A stretch of 5,273 nucleotides of DNA from Pseudomonadota bacterium (GTDB lineage: Bacteria; Pseudomonadota; Alphaproteobacteria; JAKJEU01): contig JAKJEU010000106.1 in the NCBI GenBank assembly GCA_022705265.1, forward strand, positions 1 to 5,273, written 5' to 3'. Below are positions 1 to 5,273 of this stretch, piece by piece. The first letter of the stretch is position 1; each line of letters starts with the position of its first letter. The notes beneath the pieces were generated by a model, which saw nothing but the letters and a program-made list of their open reading frames with translations, ran no database searches and was not told the origin of the DNA. The position numbers and the translations under genes were made by a program.

Positions 1-115
1 CCCCGATAATTAATATCAAAGGAAGCAAAATAAGAATCATTTTTTTCTTACCACCCTTTTCGGATTGTTTATTTTCTTCTGGTGCTTCATCTTTTTCTTG
101 TACTTCGTTCGCCAT
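1..115 (-). CDS. fliL: FliL-like flagellar basal body-associated protein, 5' end only
   Basis: The minus strand is open from an ATG at 115-113 to the window edge and gives 38 residues. Residues 1-25 are hydrophilic and charged (many E, K, D), ending in a GGKKK cluster. A strongly hydrophobic stretch (ILILLPLILIIG) begins at residue 27 and runs off the window. A short charged cytoplasmic tail, a basic GG-K stop and a single membrane segment is the layout of FliL, an inner-membrane protein around the stator and MS ring of the flagellar motor. A purine-rich AAGAAGAGA lies upstream of the ATG on the minus strand and is a plausible ribosome binding site. The periplasmic domain that would prove the family is outside the window, so any single-pass protein with a charged N-terminus remains possible. 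The gene is divergent from maf. Confidence 0.6.
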   Translation of the reverse strand, partial: MANEVQEKDEAPEENKQSEKGGKKKMILILLPLILIIG

Positions 116-187
116 TTTATTAATCTCTTCTTAATAATATATATTATTTAATAAAAACATATTAAACCATTAATGGAAAAACTTAAA
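116..187. promoter_or_regulatory. AT-rich divergent spacer between fliL-like gene and maf
   Basis: This spacer separates two divergent genes, so it must hold a promoter for the minus-strand gene and probably one for the maf cluster, unless both lie inside coding sequence. It is almost entirely A and T, with several TATATT/TATTAT-like words around 137-150 on both strands. No convincing -35 box can be singled out on either strand, so no promoter is assigned. A 10-nt palindrome (CCATTAATGG, 167-176) overlaps the upstream candidate start of maf and is probably chance in this base composition. Confidence 0.3.
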
Positions 188-766
188 ATGAAATCTTTAA
201 TTTTAGCATCAGCTTCACCAAGAAGGCTTAACCTCCTTCAACAAATCGGTATCACACCTAACAAAATTATCCCTGCGGATATTGATGAAACACCTTTGAA
301 AAAAGAAACTCCTATAATTTATGCTAACCGCATCGCAAAAAGCAAGGCTTTAAAAATCTATGAAGAAAGAAAAAGCGAACAAAATTATATTTTAAGTGCG
401 GATACTGTCGTTGCTATGGGTAAACGAATTTTACCAAAAGCAACCAATATTGACGAGGCCGTATATTGTATCAAGCTTTTATCAGGAAGAAGCCATAAAG
501 TTTTAACCTCTGTTTGCCTTATTAATGAAGAAGGTAAAATTTCACAAAAAATCGTAACTTCAAAGGTTAAATTCAAAAATTTATCCCTTGAAGAAATCGA
601 TATGTATTTAAAATCAAAAGAATGGGAAGGTAAGGCTGGCGGTTATGCTATTCAAGGGCTTGCATCTTTATTTGTAAAAGATATTTCTGGTTCTTATTCT
701 GCAATCGTTGGACTTCCTTTGTTTGAAACTGGCGCTTTGTTAAAAGGAAACGGATTTTGGAATTAA
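188..766 (+). CDS. maf: Maf family nucleoside triphosphate pyrophosphatase
   Basis: Maf proteins hydrolyse nucleoside triphosphates, including non-canonical or modified ones, to the monophosphate and pyrophosphate, and are linked to housecleaning and septum formation. Family landmarks appear in order: LILASASPRR at residues 4-13, the ETPxxYxxRxAxxKA region at about 40-55, LSADTVV with the likely catalytic Asp at about 72, the LSGRSHKVLT block at about 98-107, and WEGKAGGYAIQG followed by SGSYSAIVGLPL at about 146-178. The length of 192 aa is normal and nothing key is missing. An in-frame ATG at 173 would add MEKLK. The start at 188 is preferred because family members usually begin two or three residues before LILAS, and because GGAAAAA at 175-181 sits at a usable distance from 188, while no purine tract precedes 173. 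It is the first gene of a tight plus-strand cluster, in the maf - RNase E/G - yacG order known from Alphaproteobacteria. Confidence 0.95.
   Translation: MKSLILASASPRRLNLLQQIGITPNKIIPADIDETPLKKETPIIYANRIAKSKALKIYEERKSEQNYILSADTVVAMGKRILPKATNIDEAVYCIKLLSGRSHKVLTSVCLINEEGKISQKIVTSKVKFKNLSLEEIDMYLKSKEWEGKAGGYAIQGLASLFVKDISGSYSAIVGLPLFETGALLKGNGFWN
742..748 (+). promoter_or_regulatory. Shine-Dalgarno deciding the TTG start of the RNase E/G-like gene
   Basis: AAAAGGA inside the end of maf ends 8 nt before the TTG at 757. It is one of the clearest ribosome binding sites in the window and supports an unusual TTG start overlapping the maf stop. Confidence 0.7.
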
Positions 767-1548
767 TTGTAAATTTTAAAGAAGAGATTTTTGAATATGT
801 CGTATTAAATGACAACAAAGAATTAGTGAAATATTCAACCATTAATCCAATTCTTGACCAAGACGATATCGTTTGTGGAAGAGTTATTCAAAAATCTCCT
901 TTAAAAGAAACTTTTTTCATCGAATATCAAAAAGGTAAAACAGGGCTTTTAATCAAAGCAAGCGGATTTAAAATCGGCGATAAAGTTATTTGTAAACTTA
1001 TAAGGAATGAAATACCTCCTTTTAAGTCTGCTAAGCTTATGCCTTATAAAATTGACGAAGATTTAGAGGTTTATGAAATCAAAAAATCAAACTCAAAATT
1101 GCTTGAAATAATTAATGAATATAACATTGATGAAATAACTTGCAATCCTTCGGTTTTTGCATCAATTTTTAAAGGCAAAGCAAAGCTTAATTCCAAGCCT
1201 TTTGATGAGGTTTTAATCGAAGAAATAAGCGAACTTAAAAATCCAATTATAAATTTAAAAAACGGTGCAAGAATTATCATTGAACAAACTGCTGCTTTTT
1301 GTGCAATTGATGTCGACAGCGCAAGTTCAAATGACAACACCGATGAAATAAATTTAATTGCGGTAAAAGAAATCGTAAGGCAGTTGATTTTAAGAGAAAT
1401 AAAAGGAATAATTTTAATCGATTTTATTGGACATTCTTTTAACAAAAACTTGACCGAAGTGATTAATTATTTGAAATCACAAAAAGATGTTTTAAAATTC
1501 ATTTCTGTAACTAAATTGAACCTAATTGAAATTATGAGAAAATATTAA
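757..1548 (+). CDS. rng: Short RNase E/G family protein (truncated-form endoribonuclease)
   Basis: RNase E/G enzymes cut single-stranded RNA during rRNA maturation and mRNA decay. The protein starts at TTG, overlaps maf by 10 nt and has 263 residues. Residues ~36-98 look like the S1-type RNA-binding region. Residues ~166-262 match the DNase I-like catalytic subdomain: an LKNGARIIIEQT strand, then AIDVDSAS, then the helix EIVRQLILREIKG, then IILIDFIG, and a final LNLIEIMRKY in the place of the family's FGLLEMSR. The likely metal ligands are D185 and D222, corresponding to E. coli RNase E D303 and D346. The Asn expected two residues after the first Asp is Asp here (D187). The chain ends right after the catalytic subdomain, without the zinc-link cysteines and small domain of RNase G (about 490 aa). 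Short forms between maf and yacG are known in Alphaproteobacteria, so this is probably not a broken gene. Activity is inferred, not certain. Confidence 0.8.
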   Translation: MELIVNFKEEIFEYVVLNDNKELVKYSTINPILDQDDIVCGRVIQKSPLKETFFIEYQKGKTGLLIKASGFKIGDKVICKLIRNEIPPFKSAKLMPYKIDEDLEVYEIKKSNSKLLEIINEYNIDEITCNPSVFASIFKGKAKLNSKPFDEVLIEEISELKNPIINLKNGARIIIEQTAAFCAIDVDSASSNDNTDEINLIAVKEIVRQLILREIKGIILIDFIGHSFNKNLTEVINYLKSQKDVLKFISVTKLNLIEIMRKY

Positions 1549-1549
1549 A

Positions 1550-1726
1550 ATGAGTGATAATAAAAAATGCCCAATGTGTGGCAAAAAAATTGATGAAAAA
1601 TTTAAACCTTTTTGTTCAAAAAGATGTGCCGACCTCGATCTTTATAAATGGTTAAATGGAAATTATGCCATTGCCACCGACGAATTCATAAGCAATGACA
1701 ACGATTTGAATGAAGAAAATCAATAA
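1550..1726 (+). CDS. yacG: DNA gyrase inhibitor YacG, small zinc-binding protein
   Basis: This 58-residue protein carries the full YacG signature. CPMCGK (C7, C10) and FCSKRC (C22, C26) form the four-cysteine zinc site, followed by ADLDLYKWLNGNYAI at 27-41, the family's conserved DLxxWxxGxYxI block, and an acidic tail. In E. coli YacG binds the GyrB C-terminal domain and inhibits gyrase DNA binding. Length and motif spacing are normal. The ATG lies 1 nt after the stop of the RNase E/G-like gene, with only a weak purine run (GAGAA, 1536-1540) upstream, so translation is probably coupled. The last 17 nt overlap the start of the downstream methyltransferase in another frame. Confidence 0.93.
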   Translation: MSDNKKCPMCGKKIDEKFKPFCSKRCADLDLYKWLNGNYAIATDEFISNDNDLNEENQ

Positions 1727-2957
1727 AACCCAAGTTTTTACTGATAACAAAACAATCAATCTTATGCTTGATGAGGTTGATTACAAAGATGGTTTAAAAA
1801 TTGCTGACATTTCTTGTGGTGACGGTGCTTTTATAAAAGAAATCATAAAAAGAACCAAAACTAATTTCGATAAAATATATGGCTTTGATATTGATGATAA
1901 GGTTTTAAATAAAAAACTTAATGCCAATATTTATAAAACCAAAGACTCTTTGACTGATAACAAAATCATAAATGGAAAATTTGATATTATCATTGGCAAC
2001 CCGCCTTATCTTGGTTACAACGAATGCCACAAACAAAAATTTCCTTTTTTTAAAAAAATAAAATCAAAGGAAATAAGACTTAACAATATTTTTGGAATAA
2101 ATTTTCACAGCACTCCACTAAACCCTAAAAAATACTCTCCAAAACCCAACTTGTTTTCCTTTTTTATTGCTCTTGGGCTTAAAGCGTTAAAGGATAAGGG
2201 GATTCTTGCTCTTTTAATTCCGAAAACCTTGCTTAACTCGACCGACCTTGATACTTTAAGATACTATCTTGCAAAAGAAGTTAGCATTTTGAAAATAATT
2301 ACTTTTAAACAAGAAATTTTCAAAGAAAAAACTTCGAGCATGGTAATTGTTATAAAAAAAGAAAAGCCAGAAAATAATCATAAAGTTTTAATTGAAGACT
2401 GTCTTTATGACCAAGAAATGCTTTTAAACGAACACGAAAATTGGAATATATTTTTAAATAACAATTACGAAATAATCAAAAAATATCGTAATAAAACCAA
2501 AGATTTATCCGAATACTATACTCACAAAACAACCCAAGAATTTTTATTTGACAAAGGAATGGTGTTTGGAAAAAACATTATAATTCCCCAAGGCTCGCAA
2601 GGTTTAAAAGTATTTGAAAAAAAATATCGCATAATTTGGAGATATATGAATTACGACGGCTTTTATTTTGAACAATCCAACGAAGTAATTGGAAGTAATT
2701 ATTGTATAATTTCAAGCGATAATTATGATGAACTTTTGTATCTTTTTCATGTATTAAATTCATCTTTAACAAACAAAATAATCGATGTTTTATTTAAAAT
2801 AGAAGGAGAAAAAGACATTTTACTTGGGATAAAAGCAATTAAAAAACATATAAGAGTACCTTTGCTTTTAAACGACAAACAAACAATCATAAAAATGATA
2901 AAAAACAATGAGAAAAAAGAAGAAATAGATAAGCTTATCTCAAACATTTTACTTTAA
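1710..2957 (+). CDS. N6-adenine DNA methyltransferase, Eco57I/TaqI-like, no partner seen
   Basis: This 415-residue SAM-dependent enzyme should methylate adenine N6 in a specific DNA site. The order is that of gamma-class amino-methyltransferases: motif X-like TQVFTDNKTINLML at 7-20, motif I ADISCGDGAF at 32-41 (SAM binding), acidic loop GFDID at 58-62 (motif II), motif IV NPPY at 97-100 (catalytic), a motif V-like NLFSFFIALGLKALK at 147-161, GILALLIPKT at 164-173 (motif VI), and TSSMVIVIKK at 208-217. The remainder to ~385 would be the target recognition domain; its site cannot be predicted. Motif X directly after the start supports the ATG at 1710. That ATG lies 17 nt inside yacG with no Shine-Dalgarno, implying coupling. 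No nuclease domain precedes motif X and no restriction gene follows, so it looks solitary, although a partner could lie elsewhere. The gene is very AT-rich (13 G/C in 60 nt at 2461-2520), which fits acquisition or weak codon selection. Confidence 0.88.
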   Translation: MKKINKTQVFTDNKTINLMLDEVDYKDGLKIADISCGDGAFIKEIIKRTKTNFDKIYGFDIDDKVLNKKLNANIYKTKDSLTDNKIINGKFDIIIGNPPYLGYNECHKQKFPFFKKIKSKEIRLNNIFGINFHSTPLNPKKYSPKPNLFSFFIALGLKALKDKGILALLIPKTLLNSTDLDTLRYYLAKEVSILKIITFKQEIFKEKTSSMVIVIKKEKPENNHKVLIEDCLYDQEMLLNEHENWNIFLNNNYEIIKKYRNKTKDLSEYYTHKTTQEFLFDKGMVFGKNIIIPQGSQGLKVFEKKYRIIWRYMNYDGFYFEQSNEVIGSNYCIISSDNYDELLYLFHVLNSSLTNKIIDVLFKIEGEKDILLGIKAIKKHIRVPLLLNDKQTIIKMIKNNEKKEEIDKLISNILL

Positions 2958-2962
2958 TTTTT

Positions 2963-3014
2963 TTAGTTTTGTGATAAAGTCTATTATTATCGTTTTAATA
3001 ACTTTTTAAAAGGA
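2963..3014 (+). promoter_or_regulatory. Possible promoter and ribosome binding site of the secretion ATPase gene
   Basis: The 63-nt gap after the methyltransferase contains TTAGTT (2963-2968), a 16-nt spacer and TATTAT (2985-2990), a weak but correctly spaced sigma-70-like pair. AAGGA at 3010-3014 lies 6 nt before the ATG at 3021 and is a good Shine-Dalgarno. No terminator hairpin separates the two genes, so read-through from the methyltransferase is also possible. Confidence 0.35.
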
Positions 3015-3020
3015 TTTTCA

Positions 3021-3980
3021 ATGCCAACAATTGATGAACTTACCTTTTCAGACCTTTATATCACACCTTCTGGTCATATTTTAACCCACGATTTAAAATC
3101 TTCACATGGACTTATGGCTCTTGATAATATTACCGATTTTAGGGAATTTCATCAAGCTCTCCATGCTTCTTGGAAGGGAAAATCAAGTTATTCCATGGTT
3201 TATAACACATATTCTTACCGTGTTGAGCGCGTTTTAACTATGAGAGGAATTCAATATACCGCAAGAAGAATGCCTATATCGATTCCTGATATTTATAAAC
3301 TTGGTTATATTGATAACCTTATTTCGCATCTTACAAGCATGGGCAAAGCAACAGGACTTTTACTTTGGGCTGGTGCGACATCCTCTGGTAAAACGACTGC
3401 TGCTTCTTGTGTGTTAAAAAGCTTTTTGGATAATGAAGGCGGTGTGGCTTATACAATTGAAGATCCTCCTGAACTTCCTTTGGACGGAATTTGGCAAGCA
3501 AAAAATGGAACTTTGGCTTTATGCTCTCAAACTGAACCTGCTATGGACGATTGGGCAGAAAGTTTGAAATCAGCACTTCGTTCCCACCCTAAATATATTC
3601 TTGTGGGGGAAATCCGTTCTCCTGAGGCGGCGAGTGAATTGTTGCGTGCGTCCATTTCTGGACACTTGGTTTTATCTACTATTCACGCTAACAATGTTGC
3701 CGATGCTTTGCAATCTTTGATTAAATATGCTTCTGCTGCTGATTTGAGTGAAGAATTGGCCGCAACCATGCTTGGTCGTTCTTTGCTTGGCGTCGTGTTC
3801 CAAAAGCTTGTAAGAGGTCAAGGAAAAATAAGACCAGAAGTTAGTTTTGCTTTTGCTAATCCAAACAAAGATGACGGCGACCAACTTCGTTCTTGCGTTT
3901 GCGACCAACAATTTGCTCTTGGTACTATTATCGAAGCTCAAATGGCTAAATTATTACAAGGCAAAAAACTTTTTACTTAA
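3021..3980 (+). CDS. PilT/DotB-type secretion or pilus ATPase (T2SS/T4P/T4SS family)
   Basis: This 319-residue protein is a cytoplasmic hexameric motor ATPase of the VirB11/PilT/DotB superfamily, which powers pilus retraction or type IV secretion. Four nucleotide-site landmarks appear in order: Walker A GATSSGKT at 118-125, Asp box YTIEDPPELPLDG at 144-156, Walker B-type ILVGEIRSPEAA at 193-204, and His box GHLVLSTIHANN at 214-225. The QKLVRG at 261-266 follows the family pattern. Residues 1-110 would be the PAS-like N-terminal domain. EDPPELP and the wording of the His box seem closer to DotB/TraJ-like ATPases of type IVB systems than to housekeeping PilT, but this is judgement without an alignment. 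No pilin, platform protein or other secretion gene is nearby. G+C is clearly higher than in the methyltransferase (58 of 120 nt at 3541-3660). Start and AAGGA binding site agree. Confidence 0.85.
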   Translation: MPTIDELTFSDLYITPSGHILTHDLKSSHGLMALDNITDFREFHQALHASWKGKSSYSMVYNTYSYRVERVLTMRGIQYTARRMPISIPDIYKLGYIDNLISHLTSMGKATGLLLWAGATSSGKTTAASCVLKSFLDNEGGVAYTIEDPPELPLDGIWQAKNGTLALCSQTEPAMDDWAESLKSALRSHPKYILVGEIRSPEAASELLRASISGHLVLSTIHANNVADALQSLIKYASAADLSEELAATMLGRSLLGVVFQKLVRGQGKIRPEVSFAFANPNKDDGDQLRSCVCDQQFALGTIIEAQMAKLLQGKKLFT

Positions 3981-3991
3981 AGTTTTATAAT

Positions 3992-3997
3992 AGGGAG
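3992..3997 (+). promoter_or_regulatory. Ribosome binding site of the rubredoxin gene
   Basis: AGGGAG lies 10 nt before the ATG at 4008. It is a strong Shine-Dalgarno and supports the short 53-codon gene as real. Confidence 0.6.
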
Positions 3998-4007
3998 AAA
4001 ATAAAAA

Positions 4008-4169
4008 ATGAATAATCCAGAAATTAAAAAAGAAAAATGGGTATGTGTAATTTGCGGATATGTTTACGATGATAATGTCGAGGCCGTTCCTTTTTCAAAA
4101 TTACCAGAAGATTGGGTTTGCCCTTTGTGTTCTGTGGGTAAGGATCAATTCGAAAAATTGCCTGAATAA
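4008..4169 (+). CDS. Rubredoxin, short-loop type
   Basis: Rubredoxins are small soluble one-electron carriers with a single iron held by four cysteines. The 53-residue product has VCVICGYVYD at 12-21 (C13, C16) and LPEDWVCPLCSVGKDQF at 32-48 (C38, C41), both textbook rubredoxin blocks including the aromatic W36 and F48. The connecting loop is short: 22 residues from the second to the third cysteine, against 30 in the Clostridium pasteurianum type. The missing part is the GDPxxGIxPGT segment, and VPFSKLP follows directly, resembling the shortened Desulfovibrio desulfuricans rubredoxin. The gene sits 27 nt after the ATPase gene with no terminator between, so the two are probably co-transcribed, although no functional link is evident. 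A likely role is electron transfer to a peroxide- or oxygen-reducing partner (rubrerythrin, flavodiiron protein). That is inference, as no partner is in the window. Confidence 0.93.
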   Translation: MNNPEIKKEKWVCVICGYVYDDNVEAVPFSKLPEDWVCPLCSVGKDQFEKLPE

Positions 4170-4195
4170 TTTCAAGGAATTAAAATAATTTTTAT

Positions 4196-4233
4196 AAATG
4201 GTATATAGCAAAAAACTATATGCCATTTTTATT
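4196..4233 (+). terminator. Rho-independent terminator after rubredoxin
   Basis: Positions 4196-4208 pair with 4216-4228 to form a 13-bp stem (one G-U wobble at 4202/4222) around the 7-nt loop CAAAAAA. T-rich sequence follows (TTTTT at 4226-4230, then ATT). The stem starts 26 nt after the rubredoxin stop. A-rich sequence on the left arm gives limited bidirectional potential. Confidence 0.85.
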
Positions 4234-4260
4234 TGATTTAATAAAACAATCTTATATAAT
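4233..4260 (+). promoter_or_regulatory. Sigma-70-like promoter of the HEXXH protein gene
   Basis: TTGATT (4233-4238) and a perfect TATAAT (4255-4260) are separated by 16 nt. They lie just past the terminator and some 34 nt before the ATG at 4294, predicting a start of transcription near 4267. A second TATAAT at 4273-4278 has no acceptable -35 at the right distance. Confidence 0.55.
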
Positions 4261-4293
4261 TAGAAAATAATTTATAATACAAAACTATATAAT

Positions 4294-5067
4294 ATGGTAA
4301 AAATGAAAAAAATTATATTTATGATAATCGCAATATTGCTTAATCCTTGCATTTCTCATTCTGCTTCACGAAAGGTAAAAGAATCCGATTTACAAAAAGA
4401 AGCAATGAGAGAATTAAAAAAATTTCCTTGTTATGCTTTTAATTCTCAAAATTTACAAGTAAAACCAAATTATGGAATTGAAAAAATTGACCGTTCAAAA
4501 TCTTTGAATGGCATTAATTCTAATCAAGGGGCAAATGTCATCGCAAACGACCATGTTGCGGTTGGCGATATGACTTTGGCTGGATATATAAGTGTTAAAA
4601 TGTCAACGACTGCAAATGCTCCTATACGATTAATTGGCCAACAATTAAAAGCAAGTAACGGGCAAGAATTTGGAAAATATTGTATTTATCTTGATAAGTT
4701 TGTTTATAATGTTGGCATAGAAGAAGCAACAATTGTTATTCCAAAAGATTATTTATATAACTCTTGCGAATATAATATCATATTAAAACACGAACAAGAA
4801 CATCTTAAAATATACCGTCAAGCAATCTCAAAATACAGCATGAAAGCCTATACCGATTTATTAAACTATCTTAAAAATTATAAAGGGGCAATGGTATTTT
4901 ATAATAAAGAACAAGCTATGAATACTGCGCAAAAACTTAATGACACTTTAAGCAAGCTTGTAATCACCAATCACAATGCTTTGCAAAGTGAGGCAAAATA
5001 TGAAAATTGGATGTTTGATGACCGTGAATATCGCTTGCCTTCTTTTAAAACAAGGTGTAGTAATTAA
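4294..5067 (+). CDS. Exported protein of unknown family with HEXXH motif, possible zinc peptidase
   Basis: I do not recognise the family. The 257-residue product opens with a signal peptide: basic MVKMKK, hydrophobic core at 7-16, then PCISHSA, with likely cleavage after A24. The LNPC preceding C19 is a poor lipobox, so a periplasmic or secreted product is more likely than a lipoprotein. HEQEH at 166-170 fits the HEXXH zinc-metallopeptidase motif and lies in a predicted helix (YNIILKHEQEHLKIYRQAI), as in zincin peptidases. A third metal ligand is not obvious, and no metzincin GxxH extension follows. Cysteines at 46, 130, 158 and 255 could form periplasmic disulfides. The middle (about 85-160) looks beta-rich and the part after 165 helical. 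An alternative start is the ATG at 4303 (MKKIIF), which gives an equally good signal peptide; neither start has a Shine-Dalgarno. The gene has its own promoter after the upstream terminator. Confidence 0.7.
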   Translation: MVKMKKIIFMIIAILLNPCISHSASRKVKESDLQKEAMRELKKFPCYAFNSQNLQVKPNYGIEKIDRSKSLNGINSNQGANVIANDHVAVGDMTLAGYISVKMSTTANAPIRLIGQQLKASNGQEFGKYCIYLDKFVYNVGIEEATIVIPKDYLYNSCEYNIILKHEQEHLKIYRQAISKYSMKAYTDLLNYLKNYKGAMVFYNKEQAMNTAQKLNDTLSKLVITNHNALQSEAKYENWMFDDREYRLPSFKTRCSN

Positions 5068-5101
5068 TAAAAAATTTTATATTATTTTTAAGGAAAATCA
5101 A

Positions 5102-5273
5102 ATGAACGAAATTTTAAAAAAAGCAACCCTAAGCGACACCGAAGACATTTTATCTTTAAGGCGCGATTTTTGCACCGAAGACAAACATGATTTTGATGAA
5201 GTCGGAACAAGAAAAATTATAACCGAAATTATCTCTAACCCTGCTATTGGTGAAATCCATATTGCAGAGGTCG
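5102..5273 (+). CDS. Probable GNAT-family N-acetyltransferase, N-terminal part
   Basis: An ATG at 5102 opens a frame that runs to the window edge (57 complete codons). AAGGA at 5090-5094 lies 7 nt upstream and is a good ribosome binding site. The protein begins ILKKATLSDTEDILSLRRDF, the common opening of GNAT acetyltransferases, in which a first strand ending in R/K-x-A-T/x-x-x-D is followed by the first helix. The acetyl-CoA loop (Q/RxxGxG/A) lies beyond the window, so the family is likely but not proven and the substrate is unknown. A residue pattern near the end (GEIHIAEV) fits the strand that precedes the core. The gene follows the HEXXH gene by 34 nt without a hairpin and may share its transcript. 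Confidence 0.6.
   Translation, partial: MNEILKKATLSDTEDILSLRRDFCTEDKHDFDEVGTRKIITEIISNPAIGEIHIAEV

Noticed and set aside
167..176. Palindrome CCATTAATGG as an operator
   Set aside because: It is only 10 nt, lies in very AT-rich sequence and no second copy is seen nearby, so chance is sufficient explanation.
385..576. Minus-strand open frame opposite maf
   Set aside because: It lies wholly inside the well-supported maf gene, has no binding site or recognisable motif, and is explained as a shadow frame.
1071..1445. Long minus-strand open frame (124 codons) opposite the RNase E/G-like gene
   Set aside because: Its hydrophobic, Ser/Ile-rich composition is what the reverse complement of AT-rich coding sequence yields. 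The plus strand carries conserved catalytic motifs.
1710..2957. Type IIG restriction-methyltransferase fusion
   Set aside because: The protein begins directly with motif X and has only 415 residues. There is no N-terminal nuclease domain with a D-ExK pattern.
3672..3941. Minus-strand open frame opposite the ATPase
   Set aside because: The plus strand encodes the His box and C-terminal part of the ATPase here. No motif or ribosome binding site supports the reverse frame.
4273..4278. Second TATAAT as the promoter of the HEXXH gene
   Set aside because: No acceptable -35 box lies 16-18 nt upstream, whereas the TATAAT at 4255-4260 has TTGATT at proper spacing.
4294..4362. Lipoprotein signal with Cys19 as lipidation site
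   Set aside because: The residues before the cysteine (LNP) do not fit the lipobox, and an acceptable signal peptidase I site follows at SHSA.
5068..5101. Terminator between the HEXXH gene and the acetyltransferase
   Set aside because: The gap is A/T-rich but contains no stable inverted repeat, only an AAAATTTT word.

Overview
The window is a low-GC stretch of a Gram-negative chromosome, most likely from an uncultured or host-associated alphaproteobacterium. The main clue is the compact run maf - RNase E/G-like - yacG, an order known from Alphaproteobacteria, where it often follows infA. A divergent gene resembling fliL suggests a flagellated cell. The lineage call is inference from gene order, gene content and base composition; no rRNA or other marker is present.

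Layout. Positions 1-115 (minus strand) hold the 5' end of a FliL-like membrane protein, transcribed away from the rest. An AT-rich divergent spacer follows. A tight plus-strand cluster then runs from 188 to 2957: Maf nucleotide pyrophosphatase; a short RNase E/G-family protein starting at TTG and overlapping maf by 10 nt; the 58-aa zinc protein YacG, 1 nt downstream; and an N6-adenine DNA methyltransferase whose start lies inside the last 17 nt of yacG. These four are probably co-transcribed and translationally coupled. The methyltransferase is the foreign-looking member, since no restriction enzyme or specificity subunit accompanies it in the window.

After a 63-nt gap comes a PilT/DotB-type hexameric secretion ATPase (3021-3980), noticeably richer in G+C than the methyltransferase gene. 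A 53-aa rubredoxin of the short-loop type follows (4008-4169), closed by a good Rho-independent terminator (4196-4233). A separate unit then begins with a recognisable promoter. It encodes an exported protein of unknown family carrying an HEXXH motif (4294-5067), followed by the start of a probable GNAT acetyltransferase cut off by the window edge (5102-5273).

No RNA genes, CRISPR arrays, insertion sequences or long repeats were found. The points most worth following are the solitary methyltransferase fused by overlap to a housekeeping operon, the minimal RNase E/G with an altered metal-site residue, the lone DotB-like ATPase and the exported HEXXH protein. None of them amounts to a clearly new system from this window alone.
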